In this document: positions 1 through 7,112 of the stretch, piece after piece
Layout of the letters: each line of letters begins with the position of its first letter
Numbering within the stretch: position 1 is the first letter of the stretch
Source of the DNA: CALINB01 sp938045325
GTDB taxonomy: Bacteria; Pseudomonadota; Alphaproteobacteria; Rhodospirillales; CALINB01
Direction of reading: 5' to 3'
DNA length: 64,000 nt
NCBI GenBank assembly: GCA_038114465.1
Contig: JAYNQW010000009.1
Location: forward strand, 62,001-126,000
Notes under the pieces: model-generated
The model's input: the letters and a program-made list of their open reading frames with translations, nothing else
What the model was told of the DNA's origin: nothing
Databases searched by the model: none
Position numbers and translations under genes: made by a program

Positions 1-168
1 CTGATCGCGCATATGAAAAAGCCCGAGTTTCAATGCCGCTTCCGCTGGGCGCCGGGCTCCATCGCCTTTTGGGACAACCGCTGCACCCAGCATTTGGCAA
101 TCAACGATTACAACGGCAAGCGCCGGCGCATGCACCGTATAACGTTTGAAGGCAGTAAACCTGTTTAA
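1..168 (+). CDS. TauD/TfdA-family dioxygenase, C-terminal part only
   Basis: The frame is open from the window edge and ends at TAA 166-168, giving the last 55 residues of a 2-oxoglutarate/Fe(II)-dependent dioxygenase. The tail shows the family's C-terminal signature: WDNR followed by QH (distal iron-binding histidine) and, about 15 residues on, RMHR, which holds the arginine that binds the 2-oxoglutarate carboxylate. The same block recurs in the next gene, which starts only 3 bp after this stop, so the two are probably co-transcribed paralogues. The substrate cannot be read from this fragment. Confidence 0.85.
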   Translation: MIAHMKKPEFQCRFRWAPGSIAFWDNRCTQHLAINDYNGKRRRMHRITFEGSKPV

Positions 169-171
169 TTC

Positions 172-1011
172 ATGACGATCTCTGTTACGAAATTGACCGA
201 TGCTATCGGCGCCGAAATCGGCGATGTCGATCTATCGAATCCGTTGGCTGCGGATACGGTCGCCGATATTCGCCAGGCGCTGCTTGATCATTGTGTGATT
301 TTCTTTCGAGATCAGGAACTCAGCGATGATGATTTGATGCGAATTGGGCGTTATTTCGGTGAGCTGCAGCCTTTGCCGCCGCACCGCCAGTTTCCGGGCC
401 TGTATCCTGAAATTCTGGTGGTCGAGAAGAAGCCCGAGGATGTCATCAATTTCGGTTGGGAATGGCATTCCGATACCAGCCATTTACCCGTGCCGTCATT
501 GGGTTCGATTTTATACGCGATTGAAGTCCCGAAAACGGGCGGTGATACGATGTTTGCCAATCAATATTTGGCATACGATACCTTACCCGATGAGATGAAA
601 GAAAAGCTCGCCGGCATGAAGGCTGTTCACGCGAACGGGCGGATTCACAATACCCTGAAAAACAATCGCATCCCCGAGCAGGGTGAAGAAGTGGAGTCGG
701 CAACATATTCGGATGCTTGGTCAACTCATCCCATTGTGCGCACCCACCCTGAAACCGGCAGGAAGGCGCTTTATGTGAACCTCACCCATACTGAAAGTAT
801 CGAGGGGATGAGTGTCGCGGAAAGTCAGGATTTACTGCATTACCTTTATGAGCATTCCACGCAAGACGCGTTCACCTGCCGCTTCAAATGGCGCAAGGGT
901 TCGGTCACGTTTTGGGACAACCGCAGCTGTCAGCATGCGGCGCTGAACGATTATCCCGGCGAATACCGCCTCATGCACCGGGTCCAGGTGAAGGGGACCC
1001 CGCCGTTTTAA
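172..1011 (+). CDS. TauD/TfdA-family 2-oxoglutarate-dependent dioxygenase
   Basis: A 279-residue enzyme of normal TauD length. The iron triad is visible as H99-x-D101 (in WHSD) and H255 (in WDNRSCQH), with R266 or R270 as the likely 2-oxoglutarate anchor. The family hydroxylates substrates such as taurine, alkylsulfonates, alkyl sulfates or aryloxyacetates, with decarboxylation of 2-oxoglutarate. The actual substrate is unknown here. The gene begins 3 bp after the stop of an upstream paralogue and is followed by hairpins, so it probably ends that transcript. A third paralogue lies at 7113-8054. Cytoplasmic; no signal peptide. Confidence 0.9.
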   Translation: MTISVTKLTDAIGAEIGDVDLSNPLAADTVADIRQALLDHCVIFFRDQELSDDDLMRIGRYFGELQPLPPHRQFPGLYPEILVVEKKPEDVINFGWEWHSDTSHLPVPSLGSILYAIEVPKTGGDTMFANQYLAYDTLPDEMKEKLAGMKAVHANGRIHNTLKNNRIPEQGEEVESATYSDAWSTHPIVRTHPETGRKALYVNLTHTESIEGMSVAESQDLLHYLYEHSTQDAFTCRFKWRKGSVTFWDNRSCQHAALNDYPGEYRLMHRVQVKGTPPF

Positions 1012-1012
1012 G

Positions 1013-1052
1013 CGGCAATTTTTAAATGCCGTTTTAAGGGGCGAATTCCCCT
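1013..1052 (+). terminator. Two small hairpins, probable terminator
   Basis: CGGCA (1013-1017) pairs with TGCCG (1027-1031) and is followed by TTTT. AGGGG (1037-1041) pairs with CCCCT (1048-1052). They sit directly after the dioxygenase stop and before a gene with its own ribosome site. The stems are only 5 bp, so the call is moderate. Confidence 0.45.
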
Positions 1053-1131
1053 CTATTTCGGTGCCTTTTTACGGACACGATAATCGTTTATGGTGGTCCC
1101 CAATAAGCAATGAAATAAGCCAGGGGGGCTT

Positions 1132-2019
1132 ATGGCCCAGATTAAAATCCAATTCAGCCGGTTCTCGGCATTTTACAGTCCATTGATTTCAACCATGTCT
1201 GCGGGCTTCCTGCAGGAAGAGGGGCTCGAGCCTGAATGGTCTGTCGCCCCGCCACCGGGAATTGCGATTCCGGCCTTACTTGACGGCAGCGCCGACGTTA
1301 TTCAATCGGCCCTTTCGAACGGGCTGATTTCATTGGAGAAAGGCGAAACACCGCCGGTCGTGCATTTCGGGCAGATCAACGAAATGGATGGGTTCTTTTT
1401 AACCGCTCGCGAGCCCGATCTGGATTTCACCTGGGATAAGCTTGCGGGGCAAAAGGTCGTGGTCGATCACGGCGGCCAGCCGCTCGCGATGTTCAAGTAT
1501 GCGTGTCATAAGATGGGATTGGACTACGGTAGTATCGACGCCATTGATGCGGGTGATGTCGATGCGATGGATGCCGCCTTTCGTAACGGTACCGGCACCT
1601 ATATTCATCAGCAAGGACCGGCGCCCCAGCAACTCGAACACGACGGGGTGGGGCATGTGGTGGCGTCCGTCGGCGAGGCCATCGGGCCGAACGGTTTCTC
1701 GTCGCTCGCCAGCACACGCGAATGGCTCGAGACCGATATGGCGAAAGCATTCATGCGGGCTTATAAAAAATCGCGCACTTATGTGAACAATACTCCCGCC
1801 GAAGATATCGCCAAGGCGGAAACATCATATTTTCCCGATATCGATATCGAGGTGCTGACCGATACCATTCGAACCTATCAAGGCCTCGGCTGCTGGAGCC
1901 CGCACAGTGAAATCACCAAAGCGGCGTTTGAGGTCACGCAAGACGTGTTCCTGCACTGCGGCACCATTACCCAGCGCTATAACTACGCCGACGTGTGCGT
2001 CAAACCGCCACAGGGATAA
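1132..2019 (+). CDS. SsuA/THI5-like substrate-binding-fold protein without signal peptide
   Basis: A 295-residue protein resembling NitT/TauT (NMT1/THI5-like) periplasmic binding proteins: a short N-terminal strand, then GFLQEEGLEPEW, a segment typical of this fold, and GSADV further on. Family members usually deliver sulfonates, nitrate or thiamine precursors to an ABC importer. This one starts directly with the mature-type sequence. The ATG follows a strong GGGGGG ribosome site, and an in-frame TGA at 1111-1113 excludes an upstream leader. No permease or ATPase is adjacent. It may be a cytoplasmic binding protein or enzyme of this fold. Its 3' end runs into a tandem repeat. Confidence 0.75.
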   Translation: MAQIKIQFSRFSAFYSPLISTMSAGFLQEEGLEPEWSVAPPPGIAIPALLDGSADVIQSALSNGLISLEKGETPPVVHFGQINEMDGFFLTAREPDLDFTWDKLAGQKVVVDHGGQPLAMFKYACHKMGLDYGSIDAIDAGDVDAMDAAFRNGTGTYIHQQGPAPQQLEHDGVGHVVASVGEAIGPNGFSSLASTREWLETDMAKAFMRAYKKSRTYVNNTPAEDIAKAETSYFPDIDIEVLTDTIRTYQGLGCWSPHSEITKAAFEVTQDVFLHCGTITQRYNYADVCVKPPQG

Positions 2020-2070
2020 TAGAGGGATAATAGAGGGATAATAGAGGGATAATACAGGGATAATACAGGG
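2011..2070 (+). repeat. 11-bp tandem repeat spanning the upstream stop codon
   Basis: The 10-bp core (A/C)(A/G)GGGATAAT recurs with an 11-bp period about five times, starting in the last codons of the binding protein (CAG GGA TAA) and ending at the ribosome site AGGGAG of the next gene. Because 11 is not a multiple of three, stops occur in every frame. Each unit also carries an AGGGA Shine-Dalgarno-like core. Confidence 0.9.
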
Positions 2071-2079
2071 AGATATTTC

Positions 2080-3513
2080 ATGCCGGATAGCACAACAGCG
2101 GATAGCAAAGATCATAATAAAGTCCAATCGGCGGAAGCAACCTATGCAGAACAGTACGCCGACTTTGCGCTCAATCTGAAATACGAAGACATTCCTGCCG
2201 ACGTGCGCGAGCGTGCAAAATATCTGATCCTCGACTCCATCGGTTGCGCGATGGCTTCAACGCGCTATCCGTTTTCTGCAAACATTCTGGCCGGTTTGAA
2301 AGAGCTGGGCGGAGAAGGCGACTGCTCGGTGATCAACAAGACCGAAAAGCTGCCGGTGCGCGATGCGCTCACCATGAACGCGGCCCTCGTGCATGGGCTT
2401 GATTACGACGACACGCATATGGCGGCCGTTGTCCATGCGTCGGCCGTTTCGCTGCCGCCGGCGATGACGATCGGCGAAGCGGTGAACGCTTCCGGCCAAG
2501 AGATTCTGACGTCGTATGTCATCGCCATGGAAACCGCCATCCGCATCGGCATGGCCGCCGATTTCAGGTTCCATCATCATGGTTATCACGCGACCGGCGT
2601 CTGCGGACATTTTTCCGGCACACTCGTTGCCGGCCGGCTTTACGGCCTCACGCCCGAGCAATTGGCGCGCGCGCAAGGCATTGCGGTTTCGACGGCGACG
2701 GCGAGCCAGGAGTTCTTAAATGACGGCGCCTGGAACAAGCGGCTCCATCCCGGCTGGGCCGGGGTGGCCGGAATCACGGCTGCGCATCTGGCGAAAAACG
2801 GATTTGTCGGTACGGCGCTACCCTACGAGGGCGATCTCGGCATCTTCGCCCTGCACTTGGGTGAAGACGGTAAGACGGTCGATTGCACGGTACTGACCGA
2901 CGGATTGGGCGCTCGTTGGGAAACATCGCAGATGGCCATCAAACCCTATCCGGTGTGTCATATTATCCATAGTATCATGGACGCCGCTCTTATTTTGCGA
3001 ACAGAACACAACCTGACGCCTGATGATGTGAAGTCGATCACGATTTTGCTGCCCGATCAGGCCAAGCATTTGATTACCGAGCCCGAAGACCTCAAAAAAC
3101 GCCCGGATACGGATTACACGGCGAAGTTCAGCGCTTTTTATGTGGTCGCAACTTGCTTGGTACGCGGCAAGTTCGGCTTAAACGAACTCGAAGACGAAGC
3201 GCTCAAGGATGAAACGGCGTTGGCGTTGTGCGCTAAATCGACGTGTGTGTCGGACCCGGATTCGAAGTTTCCGGAATATTTTTCCGGCGGTCTTATCATT
3301 GAAACCAACGACGGGCGCACGCTTCGCCATCACGAACCGGTGAACCGGGGGGCGGGGGATCGTCTTCTTACGAACGAAGAAATCACCGATAAATATATGG
3401 ATAACGCGATGACCGTAGGCGATGAAGCGAACGCCGTCCGGGTGCGGGATCATGTGCTGAAATTGGATCAAATGAACGGCAAAACGTTTGCCGCCGGCCT
3501 TTCGAAAAATTAA
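2080..3513 (+). CDS. MmgE/PrpD family protein
   Basis: A 477-residue protein of the MmgE/PrpD family, which includes 2-methylcitrate dehydratase, cis-aconitate decarboxylase and related carboxylate lyases or isomerases. Recognisable features are the N-terminal helical segment with ILDSIGCAMA, the central HGLDYDDTH segment with its conserved aspartates and histidine, and the GYHATGVCGHF motif. The start is the ATG 9 bp after AGGGAG at the end of the tandem repeat. The family is broad, so the substrate is not assignable. A diverged paralogue is at 14806-16233. Neighbouring dioxygenase, binding protein and dehydrogenase genes suggest carboxylate catabolism. Confidence 0.85.
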   Translation: MPDSTTADSKDHNKVQSAEATYAEQYADFALNLKYEDIPADVRERAKYLILDSIGCAMASTRYPFSANILAGLKELGGEGDCSVINKTEKLPVRDALTMNAALVHGLDYDDTHMAAVVHASAVSLPPAMTIGEAVNASGQEILTSYVIAMETAIRIGMAADFRFHHHGYHATGVCGHFSGTLVAGRLYGLTPEQLARAQGIAVSTATASQEFLNDGAWNKRLHPGWAGVAGITAAHLAKNGFVGTALPYEGDLGIFALHLGEDGKTVDCTVLTDGLGARWETSQMAIKPYPVCHIIHSIMDAALILRTEHNLTPDDVKSITILLPDQAKHLITEPEDLKKRPDTDYTAKFSAFYVVATCLVRGKFGLNELEDEALKDETALALCAKSTCVSDPDSKFPEYFSGGLIIETNDGRTLRHHEPVNRGAGDRLLTNEEITDKYMDNAMTVGDEANAVRVRDHVLKLDQMNGKTFAAGLSKN

Positions 3514-3529
3514 ATACTAATTAAATAGA
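3508..3529 (+). repeat. Two-copy 11-bp repeat over a stop codon
   Basis: AATTAAATACT (3508-3518) is followed directly by AATTAAATAGA (3519-3529), 9 of 11 identical. The first copy contains the AAT TAA that ends the MmgE/PrpD gene. It is short and AT-rich, so chance is possible, but it matches the stop-spanning pattern at 2011, 5487 and 24503. Confidence 0.5.
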
Positions 3530-3541
3530 ACAAGAAATCTA

Positions 3542-3697
3542 ATGAAACTAAAAATACTCTCAGTGTTTGTGTTATCTAGTGCGAGTTTTACGGTAACGCC
3601 GCAAGTCGGCCTCAGTACCGAAGCCGAATACACTTGGGGTGAAACGATTCAATATAAGCGGTACGGGAATAACTTTAAGAAGTGTCCCACGGAATAA
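3542..3697 (+). CDS. Small predicted secreted peptide (51 aa)
   Basis: ATG at 3542 to TAA at 3695-3697. Residues 1-22 look like a signal peptide: MKLK, then a hydrophobic core (ILSVFVLSSASFTV). The remaining roughly 29 residues are polar with one cysteine (KKCPTE end). The preceding ribosome site is weak (AACAAGAAATCTA). It lies 28 bp after MmgE/PrpD and 12 bp before the first NIPSNAP gene, in the same direction. I do not recognise a family. It could be a genuine small exported peptide or the truncated start of a larger periplasmic protein. Confidence 0.45.
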   Translation: MKLKILSVFVLSSASFTVTPQVGLSTEAEYTWGETIQYKRYGNNFKKCPTE

Positions 3698-3709
3698 AAA
3701 GGATTAAGT

Positions 3710-4039
3710 ATGATCGTTGAAATGAGAACCTATACGCTAAAGCCGGGGACGGCGCCGCTGTATATGGAAATTTACGACACCTATGGCCGCGAGGTTCACA
3801 CCCGCATTCTCGGCAATATGTTCGGTTATTTCACGCCGGAGATCGGCGAGTTGAACCAAATCGTTCACATGTGGGGTTATAAAAGCTTAGCCGATCGGGA
3901 TGAGCGCCGGGCCATCTTGGATAAAGACCCGCAATGGGCGGAGTTTCGAAAACATTTGCGCGGCAAGGAAATTGTCATCAAACAGAAAAACCAAATATTG
4001 GTTCCGGCACCATGGTGTCCTAACACCAATTTCAAATAA
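3710..4039 (+). CDS. NIPSNAP family protein, copy 1
   Basis: A 109-residue single-domain NIPSNAP protein (dimeric alpha/beta-barrel fold). Visible family features are the opening MIVEMRTYTLKPG, an internal GELNQIVHMW segment and the C-terminal QILVPAPWCPN. Bacterial members often sit in catabolic clusters, but no single biochemical role is established. It has a ribosome site (AAAAGGATT) and is followed 37 bp later by a close paralogue, so it arose by tandem duplication. It probably belongs to the operon that includes the MmgE/PrpD protein. Confidence 0.9.
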   Translation: MIVEMRTYTLKPGTAPLYMEIYDTYGREVHTRILGNMFGYFTPEIGELNQIVHMWGYKSLADRDERRAILDKDPQWAEFRKHLRGKEIVIKQKNQILVPAPWCPNTNFK

Positions 4040-4076
4040 GTGACCCAATACTAATTTTAATTGAGGGGAAAAGAAA

Positions 4077-4406
4077 ATGATCGTTGAAAAAAGAACTTAC
4101 ACACTCAAGCCCGGCAAGGCCGAATTGTATAAGCAGATTTATGAAAAATACGGTTTGGAACCGCAAACGCGAATTTTGAAAAACATGTTCGGTTGGTTCG
4201 TTCCCGAAATCGGTGAGTTGAACCAAATCGTTCACATGTGGGCTTATAAGGACCTTGCCGACAGAACTGAAAAGCGCGCAGCCCTCGGCAAGGATAAAGA
4301 CTGGGCCGAGTTTCTCAAACACTTGCGGGCCGAGGAAATGGTCGTGCATCAGGAAACGCAAATTTTGAATGCTGCGCCTTGGTGCCCGAACCAGGATTTA
4401 AAGTAA
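4077..4406 (+). CDS. NIPSNAP family protein, copy 2
   Basis: A 109-residue paralogue of the preceding gene with the same length and landmarks: MIVEKRTYTLKPG at the start, GELNQIVHMW in the middle, APWCPN near the end. The ribosome site GAGGGGAAAAGAA is good. Divergence is concentrated in surface-type charged positions, which suggests both copies are kept under selection rather than being a recent duplicate. The function is unassigned. The copies may form a heterodimer, since this fold pairs barrel to barrel; that is inference. Confidence 0.9.
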   Translation: MIVEKRTYTLKPGKAELYKQIYEKYGLEPQTRILKNMFGWFVPEIGELNQIVHMWAYKDLADRTEKRAALGKDKDWAEFLKHLRAEEMVVHQETQILNAAPWCPNQDLK

Positions 4407-4412
4407 ACGCAC

Positions 4413-4496
4413 GTGGATTTCGAACGATCCAGTAAGCGCGCGCTGGTCACAGGCTCGACGCCTGACATCGGCCACGCACCGGCGTTGGAATGGTGA
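4413..4496 (+). pseudogene. Short-chain dehydrogenase remnant (N-terminal nucleotide-binding turn only)
   Basis: A 27-codon reading frame from GTG 4413 to TGA 4494-4496 reads DFERSSKRALVTGSTPDIGH and then APALEW. ALVTGST-x-x-IG is the first beta strand and glycine-rich NAD(P)-binding turn of a short-chain dehydrogenase (normal pattern VTGS/TGxGIG). The rest of a roughly 250-residue enzyme is missing; the next bases belong to the leader of the following dehydrogenase. This looks like the stump left by a deletion or replacement. Confidence 0.6.
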
Positions 4497-4523
4497 GATC
4501 ATTATTTTAGGTGAGATGTGGAT

Positions 4524-5501
4524 ATGGCCGATCCGGAAAAAATCGTATACCTGCATAAGGAAGGGCATACGCCGGATGAAATCGTCGATCTTTTTAAAAA
4601 GAGCGTACCGGACGGGTTTTCGTTGACGTTTTCTTCCGACAAGGAGCCGGACGAGCAACGCCGGGCGCTCATCGCAGATGCCGATTACATTATTATCTAC
4701 GGTCGTCCGTTCGAGGATATCGATGTCGCGAAGAAAGCGAAAATTTTGCAGGTGTTAAGTGCGGGGTTTGACCGCTTCGACCTCGATCAATTGCGCGAGG
4801 CCGGCTTGCCGGTCTGCAACAATGGTGGCGCAAATGCCCCAACGGTTGCCGAACAGGTCATCCTTTTTATTCTCGCATTGAATAAGAAATTCATGTTGCA
4901 CCATCAGGGGCTGCAAAACGGCAAATGGATCGGCCATGTCCATGCCATGGATATGTATGAATTGCGCGGCAAGCAGTTGGGTATCATCGGTTTCGGCAAT
5001 ATCGGGCGCGAAGTCGCGCGCCTCACGAACGGATTTTTAGCAAAACCCGTCTTTTGCGATGAATTTGATGTACCGGAAGACGTGAAAAAAGAATTCAACG
5101 CAACGCAAATGAGTTTCGAAGAACTGATTTCAACATCCGATGTTGTAACCGCGCATGTGCCGCTGAACGATTCCACGCGCGGTATGATAAACCGGGACGT
5201 GTTCAAGAAAATGAAAAACTCCGCTTATTATATCGCGACGTCGCGCGGGCCGGTGACCAAAGAGGCCGATTTAATTGCTGCTTTGGATGCCGGTGACATT
5301 GCCGGTGCCGGGATCGATGTCTTCGAAGACGAACCGACATCGCCGGATAATCCGTTATTGGGCCGAGACAACGTCGTGACCACGCCGCACAATGCAGGCA
5401 CATCGATTGACACCTGGATCCGGCGTATGGAGTTCGGTTATGCCAATATCGTGCGGGTTTCGAAGGGTGAAAAACCGCTGGCCATCGTCAACGGACTTTA
5501 G
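4524..5501 (+). CDS. D-isomer-specific 2-hydroxyacid dehydrogenase
   Basis: A 325-residue NAD(P)-dependent oxidoreductase that interconverts a 2-hydroxyacid and its 2-oxoacid. The nucleotide-binding site is GIIGFGNIG. Catalytic residues are the Arg in ATSRGPV, the Glu in DVFEDEPT and the His in TTPHNAGTS. An in-frame GTG at 4518 is possible, but AGGTGAG (4509-4515) is only 2 bp from it and 8 bp from ATG 4524, so I chose the ATG. Its last codons (GTC AAC GGA CTT TAG) are the first part of a 34-bp tandem repeat. It is the last gene of the rightward cluster. Confidence 0.88.
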   Translation: MADPEKIVYLHKEGHTPDEIVDLFKKSVPDGFSLTFSSDKEPDEQRRALIADADYIIIYGRPFEDIDVAKKAKILQVLSAGFDRFDLDQLREAGLPVCNNGGANAPTVAEQVILFILALNKKFMLHHQGLQNGKWIGHVHAMDMYELRGKQLGIIGFGNIGREVARLTNGFLAKPVFCDEFDVPEDVKKEFNATQMSFEELISTSDVVTAHVPLNDSTRGMINRDVFKKMKNSAYYIATSRGPVTKEADLIAALDAGDIAGAGIDVFEDEPTSPDNPLLGRDNVVTTPHNAGTSIDTWIRRMEFGYANIVRVSKGEKPLAIVNGL

Positions 5502-5699
5502 GAACGTTGAGTTTAATAACGTCAACGGACTTTAGGAACGTTGAGTTTAATAACGTCAACGGACTTTAGGAACGNNNNNNNNNNNNNNNNNNNNNNNNNN
5601 NNNNNNNNNNNNNNNNNNNNNNNNNNNNNNNNNNNNNNNNNNNNNNNNNNNNNNNNNNNNNNNNNNNNNNNNNNTTGAGTTTAATAACGTCAACGGACT
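5487..5699 (+). repeat. 34-bp tandem repeat spanning a stop codon and an assembly gap
   Basis: The unit runs from GTCAACGGACTTTAG through GTTTAATAAC. Copies are 5487-5520 and 5521-5554; a third starts at 5555 and breaks at the N run after 20 bases; sequence resumes at 5675 with exactly the missing 14 bases, then a final partial unit (5689-5699). The first copy contains the last four codons and stop of the upstream dehydrogenase. The true copy number is unknown because the gap lies inside the array. Confidence 0.95.
5575..5674. other. Assembly gap (100 N)
   Basis: Exactly 100 undetermined bases, the usual placeholder for a gap of unknown size. Both flanks are the same 34-bp repeat in phase, so the gap is probably unresolved repeat rather than missing genes. 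Confidence 0.95.
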
Positions 5700-5711
5700 G
5701 TAATTGACAGT

Positions 5712-5763
5712 CATCCTTCGAGACGCACGGCTCAGGATAAGTGCGATCGTCTCGAAGCATGGC
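5712..5763. repeat. REP-like palindromic intergenic element, copy A
   Basis: TTCGAGACG (5717-5725) and CGTCTCGAA (5748-5756) form a 9-bp inverted repeat around a CTCAGGATAAG core, and GCATGGC follows the right arm. The same arms, core and right flank recur at 11797-11892, so this is a dispersed element. It ends just before the stop of the leftward glyoxalase gene. Confidence 0.75.
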
Positions 5764-5767
5764 GCGT

Positions 5768-6208
5768 CTACCAACTTCCCGTATTTTCCATTGAGGCCCA
5801 AGGTTCTTGCTCTGGCAAGCTGCCGTCTTTTTGTAATATCTCAATAGAGATGCCGTCGGGTGTGCGGATAAACGCCATGTGGCCGTCGCGCGGTGGGCGG
5901 TTGATGGTGATGCCGGCATCCATCAGCTTTTGGCATGTTTCGTAGATGTTATCGACCGCGTACGCCAAATGCCCGAAGTTGCGCCCGCCGGTGTACTCTT
6001 CCGGGTCCCAGTTATACGTGAGCTCAAGCGCCGGGGTTTTCTCCGCGCGCACCACGTCTTCATCTTCCGATGCCGCGAGAAACACGTTCGTGTAACGGCC
6101 TTTCTCGCTTTCCGTGCGGCGGGTTTCCACCATGCCGAGTAGGCCGCAGAAAAATTCGAGGGATTTATCGAGGTCCGAAACCCGGACCATGGTGTGCAGA
6201 TATTTCAT
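5768..6208 (-). CDS. gloA: Lactoylglutathione lyase / VOC-family protein
   Basis: A 146-residue vicinal-oxygen-chelate protein close in length to GloA. Likely metal ligands are H5, E62, H80 and E123, which match the order of the H5/E56/H74/E122 set of the E. coli enzyme. GloA isomerises the hemithioacetal of methylglyoxal and glutathione to S-lactoylglutathione in the cytoplasm. The C-terminal tail after residue 125 is polar. It lies upstream of the REP-like element and downstream of an aldolase-type gene on the same strand (31 bp apart), perhaps co-transcribed to detoxify aldehydes from that pathway. Confidence 0.85.
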   Translation of the reverse strand: MKYLHTMVRVSDLDKSLEFFCGLLGMVETRRTESEKGRYTNVFLAASEDEDVVRAEKTPALELTYNWDPEEYTGGRNFGHLAYAVDNIYETCQKLMDAGITINRPPRDGHMAFIRTPDGISIEILQKDGSLPEQEPWASMENTGSW

Positions 6209-6239
6209 TCAAGGGTTCCTTCTCGCTGAGAATTCATTT

Positions 6240-7004
6240 TTACGCTTTATACCCCGGATCGTCCCGGTCGAGGAGTCGCTTGAGCGCATCGAAATGGCGC
6301 TTCATGTTCTCGGTTTTCGCGGTCCGGTTGCGCTGCCGTGCTGTTTTTGCGGCGACGTCCTGAGGGACCCGGCGGATATCCTTTCCCGTTTGCAAGGCCA
6401 GGACCTGCGTGCGGCAGGCTTGCTCCAGGTAATACAAATCGTAATAAGCGGTGGCGATGTCCGGGCCGGTGACCAACACGCCGTGGTTAGCCATCATCAG
6501 CACATCGTTGCTGCCGAGGACTTTGGCCATGCGGTGGCCTTCGTCATGGTCATGCGCGACGCCGTTGTAATCATCATCGTAGGCGATGCGGCCATAAAAC
6601 CCGAGTTCGTTTTGGCTCGCCATGGGAAAGCGAAAATCATCGAGCATCGTTAAAGCCGTCGCATACGGCATATGCGTATGCAGCACGCAGCGGGCATCGC
6701 TGCGGGCTTGATGCACGGGGGCATGGATGCAAAGGGCGGAGCGGTCGACAATCAGTTCGTTATCGAAGTTGTCCGCGTAACCGCCGTCGTCAATGACGGT
6801 GCCGTCAAAATTCACCTCGATGAGGTTGCTCGCCGTTACCTCGGACCAATGCATCCCATAGGGGATCAGCAGGAACCGGTCATCTGTGCCCGGCACCATC
6901 ATGGTAAAATGATTACAGATGCCTTCGTTGAAACCTTGCTTTTCGGCGAGGCGATAGGCGGCGGCGAGTTCGGTCCGGGCTTGTTTAATATCGTTTAATT
7001 TCAT
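6240..7004 (-). CDS. Class II aldolase/adducin-family protein
   Basis: A 254-residue protein of the fuculose-phosphate aldolase/adducin fold. Zinc-binding residues appear as H109-x-H111 (VLHTHMPYA) and H174 (ANHGVLVTG). Members either cleave phosphorylated sugars to dihydroxyacetone phosphate and an aldehyde, or act as decarboxylases or epimerases. The N-terminal half matches the decarboxylase/adducin-like group more than sugar aldolases, so the substrate is open. It is co-directional with gloA, and a palindromic element separates it from the dioxygenase upstream. Confidence 0.82.
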   Translation of the reverse strand: MKLNDIKQARTELAAAYRLAEKQGFNEGICNHFTMMVPGTDDRFLLIPYGMHWSEVTASNLIEVNFDGTVIDDGGYADNFDNELIVDRSALCIHAPVHQARSDARCVLHTHMPYATALTMLDDFRFPMASQNELGFYGRIAYDDDYNGVAHDHDEGHRMAKVLGSNDVLMMANHGVLVTGPDIATAYYDLYYLEQACRTQVLALQTGKDIRRVPQDVAAKTARQRNRTAKTENMKRHFDALKRLLDRDDPGYKA

Positions 7005-7009
7005 AATTA

Positions 7010-7108
7010 TTCGGGGATAGTATTTTTCGTTCCTAAGAATCCATTCGTTATCGAGTTCCCGGGAATAATGATATTTACAAATTTGGCAGTAAACATACTG
7101 TCCCCGAA
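7010..7108. mobile_element. Miniature inverted-repeat element candidate (99 bp)
   Basis: TTCGGGGATAGTAT (7010-7023) and ATACTGTCCCCGAA (7095-7108) are inverted repeats with 13 of 14 matches. They enclose 71 bp of AT-rich, non-coding DNA, and the whole intergenic space is only 108 bp. Terminal GGGGACAGTAT motifs are common in proteobacterial palindromic elements mobilised in trans. No transposase is present here, and no target duplication is clear. Confidence 0.5.
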
Positions 7109-7112
7109 AAAG

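Noticed and set aside
2011..2070. Resemblance of the 11-bp repeat to a homing-endonuclease site (AGGGATAA)
   Set aside because: Only a short core matches; the periodic array and the stop-codon location fit slippage, and no endonuclease gene is present.
5487..5699. CRISPR array
   Set aside because: The 34-bp units are directly adjacent with no unique spacers, and no cas gene is nearby.
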